Source: Chrysoperla carnea | Taxonomy: Eukaryota; Arthropoda; Insecta; Neuroptera; Chrysopidae | Direction: 5' to 3' | Assembly (NCBI RefSeq): GCF_905475395.1 | Contig: NC_058337.1 | Coordinates: 98,450,368 to 98,514,367 of the forward strand | DNA length: 64,000 nt | In this document: in pieces, positions 10,223-21,699 of the stretch | How the letters are laid out: each line of letters starts with the position of its first letter | Numbering within the stretch: the first letter of the stretch is position 1 | The notes under the pieces: generated by a model | Seen by the model: the letters and a program-made list of their open reading frames with translations, nothing else | Told to the model about the DNA's origin: nothing | The model's database searches: none | Position numbers and translations under genes: made by a program

Positions 10223-12563
10223 TTATAATTCATCATGGTTTGTATTATTGATATTTTGAATAAATTCCTGCCATTTGGGATGTTCTTTTACATGTTTGGC
10301 AGCCTTGTCTACCAGACGCACAAATTCTTTAACATTAAAAGAATAGTTTGTGAATTTTGCATGGGGACCACCATCTGGATGCTGACCCTAAAAAAAGTTG
10401 AAGCAAATTAGAATCGTATGTTTTATCGCTAAATTTATTACATACTTCATCTTGTTGATGTAAAACAGTTTTATTTTCCCAAGTTATGTACTTGATACCT
10501 CGTAATCTTGCTAAGTCCAAGTAACAGTTAGGATCTTCACAATTATATCTAAATAAAAGCAAATTAAATTAAAATTTTGTGAGGCAGCATTTATTTAAAG
10601 GATATAGGATATATGCATTTATGGAGTTATTTAGTTTAGAATAAAAATGAAGTAAAACGTGTCCGACTTTTTTTTGTATAGATATAGTTTTGCATTCAAT
10701 TTCTGCCAAATCTTTTCATATTTAACTTTTCATTTCTGCCAAATCTTTTCCTTTAGTAAACAAATCTAAAATATAAAACTTACAATTCGAAAACAACAGC
10801 CCAATCGGGTAAAAATAATAAATGTGTTAATCCAGCTCCATGCATTCCAATAAAAATATCTGAGTTACGAGTATGATTTAATTGTTGCCGAAAATCTCGA
10901 ATATATTTATTTTGAGTTCCTGAATATTTTACTCGTTTTACATCATAATTTTTATTTTTCTTTAATGCAGCAATTAATTCATTTTCATTTAATATGTTTC
11001 GAAATCTTGAATCACGTGACAATAATGTGACACGAATTTTTGAATTTGAACGTTTTTGCAATGGTATCTGTAAACGATGTAATATGTGTTTGGAGAAAGC
11101 ATGGAATAAGCCACTTTTCTCACATCCCGAAATCTAAAAAAAAAAACATAAAAATTGGGTTTAGTTTTTTTTTAGTATGCAACTGTTGTTATGTAACTGA
11201 TTTAATTACCAATGGTGTATTATAAAATAAACCGAATATCATTCGAGGTAATAATGGGAAAATAACATTTCTAAAGCAAACGGTATTTGCTTTTTTATTA
11301 CGGAAGGTGTATAAATCCCAAATTGGATGTTTAGTGAAAGCTTTAAAAGTATCTTTGAAAGATGATTCGTATTTATAGGTTTCCCAAATTAATATTTGTA
11401 CGTCCGTTGAAAACATTTCTGGATATGTTGAATTCAAATGTAATGATGCATACAAATTAAAGAAATCACAAAAATGGTGGTACATATTTAAAGCTAAAAA
11501 ATAAAAATTATAATGATAAAATATAGAATAGTTTATAAAATTTGCTGACATTATTTCTGATATTTTGTTTGATGATAAAGAGAAAATTAATCATAAAATA
11601 ATCTATTATTTTACTGGTTCCAAAATATGCTATTATTCGACAATAGATTTTCATTCCTATTGCGAATAATAAAATAATCCAGTCATAATAAACATAAGCA
11701 CAACAGGGAATCAGATCAAAAATTTTAGTCCTAAAATTCTGCCGTCTCCCGTATGATTGATGCCATAATAATATTGTAAAAAAATTAAGCTTAAATGATA
11801 ACATACTGGCATCTATTTTCATGATAAAAGTTGGTTTTTCAACAATTAAATCACAATCTCCTTCAATAATTGGTTTCCTTGGTAATTTTTTGAAATATCT
11901 GAACTCTGGACCCCAACTTTGTAAGGGACTAATATGATCAGCTTGTTTCATGAGACGTTCTTTGTGTAATGTACAAAACCCTCCAATATCACCGTCTCCA
12001 AGTACATCCATTTTATATCGTACAAGTTCGTTACGTTTCCAAAGCTTTGTGAAGTTAATCATTAAATTTCGCCCTCGACAAAAACTTAAATGTTCGCTGC
12101 ATTCTAATGAACTGTCGTCTGGAAAAAGTGGTTCGCACATAATCTGTAAAATGAAATTGTAAAATTTTAGATATTTAGAAAATTGTTTATATGTCTTAGT
12201 TACCATCATACTATCTGCGTATTGTTTAACGTATCCAAAGTCTCCCTGTGTATAAAAAGTTTTGATTTGATCTTCCTTAGTTTTTACCCATCCTTGATGA
12301 TCTCCTGGACAGTGGGGTATTGAGTACTGTGTCGATAAGTTACAATTATTTTCATATCCCCAACATTTATTACTATTTAAATGATGTTTATATGGACAAT
12401 GTGGATCTTCTTCACATTTTTCTGCTATTTTTGGGAACTGATTAAAATATAAAGGCAAATGTTCATCTGGTATATTTATTTGTGTATAATCATTTTCGTC
12501 AGCGACTGATAATTTATTCAAAAAAATTAATACACAAATTATAAAAAATTTGTTCATGTTCAT
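10223..12563 (-). CDS. EOGT: EOGT, EGF domain-specific O-linked N-acetylglucosamine transferase
   Basis: Six exons join in frame on the minus strand: 12563..12204, 12143..11807, 11493..11210, 11133..10784, 10548..10446, 10387..10223, giving 532 residues (the human protein has 527). Introns are short (57 to 313 bases) and all GT-AG. EOGT is a family-61 glycosyltransferase of the ER lumen that adds GlcNAc to Ser/Thr of folded EGF repeats. Visible features: a hydrophobic signal peptide (residues about 1-21), many cysteines ([16 protein letters not shown]), [12 protein letters not shown] at the exon 2/3 junction, [13 protein letters not shown] opening exon 4, [14 protein letters not shown] at about 423-436 (the conserved family-61 GxHGAGLT block), and [18 protein letters not shown] across exons 4/5. 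The last four residues are HDEL, an ER-retrieval signal. The start at 12563 is followed closely by a second ATG two codons on; both keep the signal peptide. The neighbouring PIGW also works in the ER but in a different pathway. Confidence 0.93.
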
Positions 12564-13537
12564 TATGATTACGTCATTAAAATGTATTTGATTATTATGT
12601 AATAAACATTATTAGATGAATAATTTTAGGTTATAATTATATAATAGGTTAAGTTTAAAATCACACTTTAGTTATGGTTTAATAACATTATTTGATTAAA
12701 ATTAATTTAAATATTAAGTTTTAATTAAATAAATTATAATCGTTTTAACGAACTTATTAACGTATGGCCTGCTTTATTACTGATTTTAAAAAAGTTGCAA
12801 AACTTCTACGGAATTCATTCTGAGATCATTTATTGCCTTGAAAGTTTATTTATTAGAGAATTATTAGAAGTGTGGGAGGTTTACATAAATTAAACATTTA
12901 TTAATTTTTTGATTTAAAAACAACCAGGAGTAAAATATTAGTATAAAGTGGTATCAAGTCGGGATAAAATCATACCTATAAAGCTTATACCATTCATAAT
13001 GCTGCAAAAGTAATTTATTTTAAAAGAATAAGTAATTTGGTCATTCTTTGATATTTTGATATACCTGTAACGGGATATTTATTAGATTCTTTTAGGTGAA
13101 AGTTAATTAAGTGATTTGTCCTTGCGAATTTGAATTTTCTATTATTTATTAATTTTCTTGAAATGAATAAATTTGTCTTTGCAGAAGCATTAGAGTATCA
13201 AAAAATAATTCATAAAAATGGAAAGTTTTCAAAAAAAATGTTAAAACTTATAATAATCAGTTTTTCTGGTAAATAATTGTTCCTGAGAGCGACAGCCAAT
13301 GAGCCAAATATAAAATAATTGTCAACAACGAAACGAACCTTTTTTTTTTTTAAATGTTAAAAAAAAATTGTTCCATAGAGGGCACTTTGAGATCTATGAT
13401 GGTAATTCAGAAATCTATCAAAATGCTATGTGTTAATCTATAAGTAGTGTAGATGAGGTATCACATGAGGGCACTATAAGTACCATTTTGAAATGTGGCT
13501 AATTTTTGAGATGATAAATAAGATAAACTTAACAAGT
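12564..13537. other. Intergenic, EOGT 5' side
   Basis: AT-rich sequence upstream of EOGT. It presumably contains the EOGT promoter, but I see no element I can point to. No gene or clear repeat. Confidence 0.4.
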
Positions 13538-13705
13538 GAAAACAAACAATTGACTGAGTTAATTGTTGAAATACCATGCATAGTCAGTGTTGATTTCTTT
13601 ATCACATTACACATACAAACATGTGACACATACATAACTGATAATCAAGTATAGTATATATTATAAAATTTCCGCCTAATTGGCGCCCTCAAGGGTAAAC
13701 ATAAA
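13538..13705 (-). repeat. Family A repeat, reversed 3' fragment
   Basis: Reverse complement of the 3' part of the longer repeat at 47017 and 21163. Shared landmarks are the motif AACTCAGTCAATTGTTTGTTTTC, here in reverse and partly changed, the TGTGACATGTTTG tract and the GTTTACCC-GAGGGC block at the right edge. It abuts directly on the 316-bp tandem repeats. Confidence 0.6.
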
Positions 13706-13708
13706 AAA

Positions 13709-14375
13709 ACTGACATCACAGCTGAAAAGAATGACCCAAAATTAGTGGGTTTCAAAAAAAATTCCAATAAGATCGGATCAAAATTGCCTGTGTTATTAAA
13801 AACATCGAATTTTTGAACTTGATGAAGTCATCAAAATTCAAAATATTTAATATTGCTCTATTACATCGAAATTTTATCCAATTTGGATAAACCAAGTATG
13901 TAATCCTACTAAATTTAGGCCATATTTTTCAAATTTATGACCAAAAATAACGTAGCTCTATTAGATTTCAAGAATGTGGAGGTCTGGTCCCGGAATTAAG
14001 CACATAAGTGATAACTAGCGAAAAACTGACATCACAGCTGAAAATAATGACCCAAAATTAGTGGGTTTCAAAAAAATTCCAATAAGATCCGATCAAATTT
14101 GCTTGTGTTACCAAAAAAATCGAATTTATATACCGAAATTATATATTTTTTAACTGTTGGGTTGGGTTGGGTTGGGTTTATGACGTCATCAAAATCAAAA
14201 AAATTTAATTTTGCTCTATCACATCCAAATTTTATCCAATTTTGATAAACCAAGTATGTAATCCTACTAAATTTAGGCCATATTTTTCAAATTTATGATC
14301 AAGATTAACCTAGCTCTATTAGGTTTCAAGAATGTGGAGGCCTAGTCCCGGAATTAAGCACGTAAGTGATACGCT
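13709..14375 (+). repeat. Family B tandem repeat, two units of about 316 bp
   Basis: Units start with ACTGACATCACAGCTG at 13709 and 14025 and share the whole body (AATGACCCAAAATTAGTGGG; TTATCCAATTTGGATAAACC; ATGTGGAGG, CCCGGAATTAAGCAC). The second unit carries an expanded GGGTT stretch at 14156-14178. Related copies are at 29838-30080 and 46005-46580. Confidence 0.85.
14156..14178. repeat. (GTTGG)4 microsatellite
   Basis: Four tandem GTTGG units inside the second family B unit. It is absent from the first unit, so it is a local expansion. It is not the insect telomere repeat TTAGG. Confidence 0.9.
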
Positions 14376-14427
14376 AGTATGCTGCTATGGGCTGTAGGTA
14401 CTATTAACACGATTATGTTGTAGATAT

Positions 14428-14884
14428 GTCACCGGATTATTGAAGAATCGTTAGTTTATAAACAATCTAGGAAGAAATCGTTAGTTTATAATAAATCTAG
14501 GAAGATTGTAAACTAACTATAGATTGTGATAAAACAATATGTTAATTGGGTCTTTTTATTTTAATAAATTTTTCGCATCTGCGGCATATTTCGTAACTGT
14601 ATATAGAATCAAACTATTAATTTTGATTACGTCTCGATTGACTCAAACACTGTGACACACTATAACAATATACCTAGGTACTAAGCAGTGATTGGACGAT
14701 ATGTTATAAACTAACGGCTTAAAATCGTTAAATTGTGTACTTGATAGTTAGACATTGTTGGTTTATAATCCTACTAAAACAACTCGTTAGATTGTAAATC
14801 TTATAGTTCGTTCGCAATCTATCGACGGTTTACAATCTGATTAGATTTACTATAAACTAACGATTCTTACAATAATACGGTAAC
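14428..14884. mobile_element. MITE with 6-bp AGATAT target duplication
   Basis: The ends GTCACCGGATTATTG and, in reverse complement, GTTACCGTATTATTG are imperfect terminal inverted repeats. They extend inward through AAGAATCGTTAGTTTATA on both sides. AGATAT flanks the element directly on both sides (14422-14427 and 14885-14890). The interior repeats a TTAGTTTATA-ATCTAGGAAG theme and has no coding frame. The superfamily is not recognised. Confidence 0.8.
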
Positions 14885-15336
14885 AGATATAAAACAATCG
14901 AAAAAAATATGTAACATAAAATGAAGTAATTATGTACCCAGATAAAAAAGAAACTCTAAAAATAAAGTCACGATTAATTAGTAAAGTTAAAAAATTTATT
15001 AAATTAATACTTCTAATGGGTGGTCTTCCATTTAAATCAAATATCTTGTTCATATTATCAAATATTTGGAGTGTTATTTTCAAGTTATATAATACCAATT
15101 AAGATTGAAATTAGACCTTTAAGAGACTCTTATATTAATAAATTATTAATGATAATTTACGGTAGATAATAATAATAATATTTATATATTTCAATTATTT
15201 GTTGAGTAAATAAATAATGCAAGAAACTGATTTTACTTTTATGCACTAGGTCTTCTGCTCGAGAATTCTCGATAAATTTATCTTAAGCCGAGACGGGAAA
15301 AAAATCAATAATTCGAGAACTCGAGTAATCGATTCC

Positions 15337-15774
15337 GTGCGCTTGGTAACTAAAAAAAACACGCATATATCACATAGAAAAAATATTATTTCGAAGCAAA
15401 ATTATAGTTTAATTGCAGTTTCCGACACCGTAAGCCAAGATAATGAAGAGGACCTGAAACTCGAGAATGAATTATTTGAACTTCAACTAAAAAAGTCATT
15501 CAGACAGTTGAAACTACTACCTACGAAACTAGTCAGACTAACATAACTAGAAATTGAATAATAATTTCCATTATTTGAGTCGACTGGGCAACGAACGCCT
15601 ACTCTTGAAAAAATGTACAAAGCTGTAGTTACAATTAAGCCAACATCGATGGAGAATGAACCTGTTTTCTCGTTATCGGGAAACATTGTCACTAAAATCA
15701 GAAAAGGCCTGTCAGATGATGCAGTTCATGCTCTTGTATTTCTTTTAAGGCTATTTTATAAGGAAAAGCTTTGA
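15337..15774 (+). pseudogene. hAT transposase relic, C-terminal part
   Basis: From about 15565 a frame reads FPLFESTGQRTPTLEKMYKA, then TIKPTSMENEPVFSLSG, then TKIRKGLSDDAVHAL and LRLFYKEKL before TGA at 15772. This is the typical end of a hAT transposase (family pattern F..TG.R.P.LEK.Y.A..TI.PTS.E.ER.FS..G....K.R..LSD), the dimerisation region. Two TAA codons precede it, and an upstream frame (15337-15546) may be another decayed piece. No terminal repeats found. It is unlike the second hAT relic at 40179. Confidence 0.8.
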
Positions 15775-15780
15775 ATAAAA

Positions 15781-16330
15781 TTTGATTTTTTTGTTGATTA
15801 TTTTGCGATTTGCTGGTTAAGTCTTAGTTGGCAAACTATGCTCAAATTAAAAAAAAATAGTATTGAGACTTGAGAGTTAAATATGATTTGTTTAATCGAA
15901 AGACTGTGATGTTTTTAACCTATTCATATATCTGGAAAAAATGTTTTAAAATAAAAGTATTCGTGTTGTCATAAGAAACAACATTGTAATTTAAAGTGAT
16001 CTTCTATATCTTACTTGTAACGAAAATGAGTAGATGATAAACTGACCTTGAAGATCAAGGCAAAATCTGAGGTGTATACCTTTGACACGAACAACTTTTC
16101 TATGTATTCTTATTTTAGAAGAAAGATTGCAGTGAAGGATGACTAAGGACTTTTGGGACACACTGTATAACTAAAGGTAGATTAGAAAATTTAATAATGT
16201 CTTATACAAAAAAATAATTGAATTTTCATGCGTATGTATAATAAAACACATGTAAAAATAATAAGACGTATATAGATTTTACTCAAAACAAAGTAAAAGC
16301 TAAACAAAGTAAACATCAAATTATAATCAA
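15781..16330. other. Intergenic, no gene
   Basis: AT-rich. A TTTTGGGACACACTGTATA string at about 16152 looks like the terminus of a TA-inserting transposon, but I could not find a matching partner nearby. Confidence 0.35.
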
Positions 16331-16402
16331 GTATTTAATTATTTTATCTATAAAGAAAATAATAATAATATTTCAACGTCATTTTTACACCTGTGTGATT
16401 AT

Positions 16403-16758
16403 TCTTTACCTATACTAATTATAAAGCTGAAGAGTTTGCTTGTTTGTTTGTTTGAACGAGCTAATCTTAGGAACCGCTGGTCCGATTTGAAAAATTCTTT
16501 CAAGGTTGGATAGTACATTTATCGAGGAAGGCTATAGGCTATATTATATTTTCAAAAAATTAAGTATCCTTACTAAAAGTCCAATATTGTAACCCAAGGT
16601 GTTGAAAAATGACCCGAAAAAATCCTTATCCTTACACGGCGTGCGCTGCCATATTTTACATTAAATAAAAAGAGAGCCAGTGAGGTGTAGGCTATAACAC
16701 GGTGGTCTTTATCAGTATTTATTTTTATGCCCAACGAAGCGGATGGGTACCAAGCTAG
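16403..16758 (+). mobile_element. Non-autonomous Helitron 1
   Basis: Starts with TCTTTACCTATACTAAT, followed by the AAGAGTTTGCTTGTTTG and GGTCCGATTTGAAAAATTC sequences common at the 5' end of insect Helitrons. It ends with a short hairpin (GCCCA...TGGGT) and CTAG at 16755-16758, followed by host T. No inverted terminal repeats and no target duplication, as expected for rolling-circle elements. No coding capacity. Confidence 0.75.
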
Positions 16759-16799
16759 TATTTTATAAAAATAAATTTTTTTTATTATTGAAAATACAG

Positions 16800-17090
16800 G
16801 GTTTAAGAAATTTTTGGTGTAGGTATGCATAAAATCATCTAAAGAATCCATTTCCGGATATCCGTCTATCCATCGAGGTTGTGTTCGTAAATAAGCAACA
16901 TAGGTTAATTGGGTCTTGGGCCCGTAGGATTTATCTTGTGAACCGTTAGAGATAGCATAAAAGTTTGAGTACAAAAAATGTTCCTTATGAAAAAATAAAC
17001 AACTTTTGTTCAAAACATTTTTTCTTAAACGTCACTGTTTAACCGTGACGGCGCAAAATAGGTTTAGAACAAATACAGTATGTATGCATA
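16800..17090 (+). repeat. Family A repeat, 5'-truncated
   Basis: Contains the family landmarks in order: GGTGTAGGTATGCATAAAATC, CCATTTCCGG, AGCAACATAGGTTAATTGGG, CTTGTGAACCGTTAGAGATAG, AAACAACTTTTGTTC and CATCACTG-type sequence changed to CGTCACTG. About 100 bases in the middle are missing compared with 47017-47668. Confidence 0.75.
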
Positions 17091-17767
17091 TATTGTATTG
17101 TATCAAGTATACATGTTTGTATATATATGTATGTGTTTGTCTATTACTAAAACACTGAGGATGTGAGGAGAAAGGTTCTCTTATTACTTTGTGTAGAAGA
17201 GTGACTGTTTTTCTTTATTAACTTGACGTAACATTAAAGAAGGATTTAAATTTTTAGCTTGCAAATAAATATTCATAATATATTTTTATAAAGAATTTTA
17301 TTCTTTGTCCAAAAACAAATAACTTTTGTCTGAAATTATTTTTTCTCTACTTGATTATCATTTGATGTATATTTTCTAAATATAGAACAATAGATTTTGA
17401 TTCAGGTGAATAATAGTTACATTTATTTTGCAAACGTATCGATTTCTTTATATTTATCTATTTATTTAATTAATTTTACTATTATATTTATGAAACTATA
17501 CTATTATTTGATAAATATTAATTAAATTTAATTATTGTATCTATAAACAAAATAATAATAATATTTAAGCGTAATTTGTGCACCTGTGTGATTATCAATC
17601 TATATATATAAAACAAAGTCGTGTTAGTTACACTACTTATAACTAAAGAGCGGCTGAACCGATTTAGCTGAAAATTGGCAGGGAGGTAGTTTAGAGCCAG
17701 GAGAAGGACATAGGATATTTTATCCCGTTCGACAGCATTCCCGTGGGACTTGATAACTGGGTTGGGT

Positions 17768-17945
17768 TTCGGTGGTGGTGCCATCTATAGTAAACATATT
17801 GAACTAACATTATTTCAATGGTGGCGCCATCTATGGTAAATTTATTGAACTAACATTAATTTCGATGGTGGTGCCATCTATGGTAAACATATTAAACTAA
17901 CATTTATTTCGGCGGTGGTGCCATCTATGATGAACTTATTGGCCA
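17768..17945 (+). repeat. 47-bp minisatellite, four units, inside Helitron 2
   Basis: GCCATCT occurs at 17780, 17826, 17873 and 17920, a period of 46-47 bases. Each unit reads roughly TTTC-GGTGGTGCCATCTATGG followed by TAAACATATTGAACTAACA. The last unit runs straight into the helicase-coding remnant. Confidence 0.9.
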
Positions 17946-18102
17946 ATCCTTAAAAGTTTGTGGTTTAAATCTAGAACATTCATGTTTTTCCCATGGTCAA
18001 TTATACGTGGCATGTTCACGGGTCGGAAGACAATCTGCGTTGTTTGTTTTTGCGCCTGATAATAAAACAAAAAATGTCGTGTATCACAAGGTACTTAAAT
18101 GA
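17932..18102 (+). pseudogene. Helitron helicase C-terminal fragment (57 codons)
   Basis: In frame without a stop: ELIGQSLKVCGLNLEHSC, then FSHGQLYVACSRVGRQSALF, then FAPDNKTKNVVYHKVLK and TGA. The block from HGQLYVA to SRVG is the last helicase motif of Helitron replication-helicase proteins, in which the Arg contacts nucleotide. The rest of the protein is absent. It is interpreted as captured from an autonomous parent by internal deletion. Confidence 0.85.
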
Positions 18103-18279
18103 AGAGCAACCTATGTACTAAAATACAGAAATAATTATGAATGATTAATGTATTTTTTTTTGTATTTTTTCAAATTAAAAAAAAAAAAGCTTATTTATTG
18201 CCATTAAGGCGGAACAAAGTTCGCCGGGTCAGCTAGTATTTTATAAAAATAAGTTTTATTATTATTAATATATCAGGTG

Positions 18280-19760
18280 ATTTTTGCTTAAATTTTTCAA
18301 TATTTTTACTATGAAAATTTTGAAATATAGGTGTGCAAAGCCTTAAAAATCACGATAAACATGATATTTAGATATAAATAGTATGGAAAGGAGGGGGTAT
18401 AGAATGTTTATACTATACACGGCCATTCCCTGGTATGGATAATCGCCGGTTAAATTCTAAAAAGAGACTAGTTTGGGTAGAAAACTATTCATTAAATTCT
18501 GATAGTAGTCGTTGCGTGTTTTATAGGCGGTTCGAGTTTTTATTAGATACCGGTTGAGGTCAAAGCTCGTCATAATGTATCCGATTTTATGACAAATGTA
18601 TAGTTTGAATGTAGCTCGTAATTTGATTGCAAAAACGTCGATTTTTTTTTCACTCAAACGTGCATGGTTGGTATTTTGTAAATGTTTATAATTTTAACGA
18701 TAGTAATTTTTGAATGGAGTGGATTTTAGAATGGATGGGCAAAGTACGTAATAGGTTGGCTGTGTTAAATACGTATAAATTCCGTAAATAGGTGCAAGGT
18801 TTGAATAAAATACGTACAAAGTTAGTCATACTACGTAGGTACACACGTACGAAGTATGTAGATACGTACGGAGTATATAATGTGGATTTATTCAATTTTC
18901 TGAAAAGAAAAACTAAAAAAAAAGATTATCAAATTTTTTGTATTTTATATTCTTTTGAAATTTATTATAAATGCATATAAACAACATCGTCTATTGAAAA
19001 ATTGATAAAAGCGTATTTGTAACTATACCTATAATGATCTAATAAATTGTAAAATAAAAAACAATTTTTGAATTTTTCATAAAAGTTATTTATTAGCGTC
19101 GATTGTTTCGAAAAATTTAAAAATTGGATTTTTACTTTACATTTAAAATGGATTTTCGTAAAGTATCGATCCAATACAAACAAACAAATATCACTTAAAC
19201 AAGATTAGAAACACACGCAACTCTTCAATCGTGTTTTACTCGGTTTCTGTAAATTAGACGAAAGTTTTGATGGACACATTCTTTATAGAGTATTAATAAT
19301 ACAAATTTTAGCGTCAAACGTGTTACGGAATTATTACGGCAAGTGCATAGCAGTCATACACGCAGGGGTTCAATTCAGTTAGTTTCAACATTTATGATTT
19401 CTTGGATGTTGTATAGGCTATTTAAATTAAAGGAGAATGGTTCAAATAAATATACAAACTAAAGAGAAAAATGTTTATGAAGAGTCTAATGCATCTTGAT
19501 TAAAGATCTACCTGTAAATAAACAAATGCGACGCTCTTTTTCAGATAGCTTCCACTGTATAAAATATTTTTGCGTTATGTATTAAATTTTCTAGCTCTGC
19601 TGCATTTTGAAAATTATTTAATAGTCCCTAATTTTACTAAAAAGGGATTACGGGAAGTTCTTGTTTAAATTTTAAAAATATATCGGCCAAATATTTTAGC
19701 TAGACATTGTGTTTTAGTTTAGAGACCTAATTTTTGGGCCATGTAAGTACCTACAGTATA
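18280..19760. other. Intergenic, no gene
   Basis: AT-rich. At 18745-18870 an ACGTA-rich tract repeats TACGTA-like words about ten times in 120 bases. The short frames here on both strands look random. Confidence 0.4.
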
Positions 19761-20183
19761 CAGTGCAACCTTAATATAACGAACCTCAATATAACGAATT
19801 CCTCGATTTAACAAATTTTTCGCAATCCCCTTGAATTGTCCATAAGAGTCAATATAAAATATACCTCTACATTTCGAATATTTTTTGCGAACAGTCTCTT
19901 TATAACGAATTTTCAACTATAATAAAAAATTTAAATACCTCTAAATAACGAAATTCGTCAATTCAAAACCTTTATATAACGTATAAAGTCCCACCAATAT
20001 ATGACAGTTAGTATACTCCATAGTATGTAATTCATGTCGCGAGAGGTTCCGACACTTTTTTCCTCTTTATAACGAATTTTAGACCAACTTAACCTCAGTA
20101 TTACAAACCTCAGTTTAATGAATTACTTGATATAACGAATATTTACTGGTTCCCTTCAGATTTGTTATATCGAGGTTGCACTG
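19761..20183. mobile_element. Pogo-like MITE built of repeated ATAACGAA motifs
   Basis: Terminal inverted repeats CAGTGCAACCTTAATATAAC and, in reverse, CAGTGCAACCTCGATATAAC, with TA directly flanking on both sides (19759-19760, 20184-20185). This fits the pogo/Tigger group of TA-inserting transposons, whose ends resemble CAGT-CAACCTCGATATAACGAA. Internally CCTC-ATATAACGAA-like words recur about ten times. No transposase coding. Confidence 0.85.
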
Positions 20184-20185
20184 TA

Positions 20186-21160
20186 TATAGAAATTTTTAC
20201 TTGCGTTTTTCATACCTTTAATAAATCTTCCTGAAGCTTCCTATGAATAAAGGAATGAATACTGTATGTTTTTCAATACTGTCGATTTTCTAGTGTGGGC
20301 ATTGCCTACCCTTGCCTCTACCTAGTCTACAAGACTGGGACCTATAAACAGAATAGTACATAAGGCAGAGTGTATAAGGTAGACGTCAAGGGCGTACATG
20401 GACAATCCTTTCTGCCTCATAAGACACAAAGACTTGAAACTTCGTCATGAAGTCGCGGCCATCAGCTTTTATGTTATAAAAGAAATTATACAATATTTTT
20501 GATAAAATCGTAACCCTTATAATTTCTAAAACAATGCTACCTAAAATCGAAATAAATTTATCAAATAAACTGAACTGAATAATTTTTCTCACGATGTTAT
20601 AAATACTTTAATTAATTTTATATTGGGTGTGTTCTATATAGACTTAAAATTAATATTTAAAAAAAAAATCATTTCAAAGAAATTGCATGTTACGTTACGT
20701 AATAGGTAATTGTAAAGACGTATCACCAACCATAAAGCTTCTTTTTCAATCTTGAGTGAGTACAATTATTATTGTTATTATAATAAAAATATTAACAAAT
20801 TATTAATCATAAATAAATTACGTATTGTATTCAAAAAAATTAATAATATATCAAAGTATAATAATAAAATGTAATATTTAAAACAAATAAAACCTATATC
20901 AGCTTATGAATATCTTTTGACAGTATATAAACGATCAGTGTAGCCACTTTAGTTAATTTAGTAAAAGAAATTTCGATTTTGAGCCCTAAGTTTTTCAGAG
21001 TAGGCGCTGAGTGGGTTTTGTATGCATTGACTGGTCCCACCGAGCAAGGAGTGTATTTTGATTCGTTGAATTCAAATTTTTAACTTGCTCATTGCTCAGA
21101 GTGTGGGAAATTTTTTATAAACAAATTAATTGTTTATACGGCCATAGCTCTTAAACTGCA
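20186..21160. other. Intergenic, no gene
   Basis: Nothing coding. Unique-looking AT-rich sequence, with a short more balanced block at 20280-20460. Confidence 0.4.
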
Positions 21161-21162
21161 TT

Positions 21163-21690
21163 ATTTGTTATACCATGTATATGAAATTTATCAAGGTATA
21201 CTAAGTTTAGTCCCAAGTTTGTAACGCTTAGAAATATTGATGCTATGAACAAAATTTTGGTATAGATGTTCATGAAATCACCTAATTATTCCATTTCCGG
21301 TTCTCTGTCTGTCTGTCGTCTGTCCGTGTCTGTAATTACGATTACTTCAAAACGAGAAGAGATTTCAAGCTGAAATTTTTATAGCGTGCCGAGGACGTAA
21401 AATGAGGTTGAGTTCGTAAATGAGCAACATAGGTCAATTGGGTCTTGTAAACTGTTAGAGATAGAACAAAATTTATATAAAAAAATAAACAACTTTTGTT
21501 TGGAACATTTTTTCGTAAACATCACTGTTTACCCGTGAGAGCGCAAATTATGCGCAAATTGTATAGTATGTATTTAATGGATATATCAGTTATATATGTG
21601 TGACATGCTTGCATGTGTAATGTGACAGAGTAATCAACAGTACCTGTCTATACATAGTATTTCAACAATTAATTCAGTCCATTGTTTGTT
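21163..21690 (+). repeat. Family A repeat
   Basis: A long copy beginning TTATACCATGTATATGAAAT. It has GTCCCAAGTTTGTAACGC, the TCTGTCTGTC microsatellite after CCATTTCCGG, AAATTTTTATAGCGTGC, AATTGGGTCTTG, CTGTTTACCCGTGAG and the 3' AACAATTAATTCAGTCC then TTGTTTGTTTTCACTT. No coding frame. Confidence 0.85.
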
Positions 21691-21699
21691 TTCACTTAT

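Larger units (their letters stand above)
17599..18236 (+). mobile_element. Helitron 2 with residual helicase C-terminus
   Basis: A 638-bp element with a canonical insect Helitron 5' end (TCTATATATATAAAAC, then GTCGTGTTAGTTACACTA and GCGGCTGAACCGATTTAGC). The 3' hairpin is GGCGGAAC/GTTCGCC, followed by GGGTCAGCTAG and host T at 18237; host A precedes at 17598. Inside, after a four-unit minisatellite, 57 open codons (17932-18102) encode the end of the Helitron Pif1-type helicase, including SHGQLYVACSRVG. The element is too short to move by itself. Confidence 0.9.

Noticed and set aside
14156-14178. Telomere-like G-rich repeat
   Set aside because: The unit is GTTGG, only four copies, inside a dispersed repeat. 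Insect telomeres use TTAGG.
17518-17784. 88-codon minus-strand frame
   Set aside because: It crosses the 5' border of Helitron 2 and is antisense to it; a chance frame.
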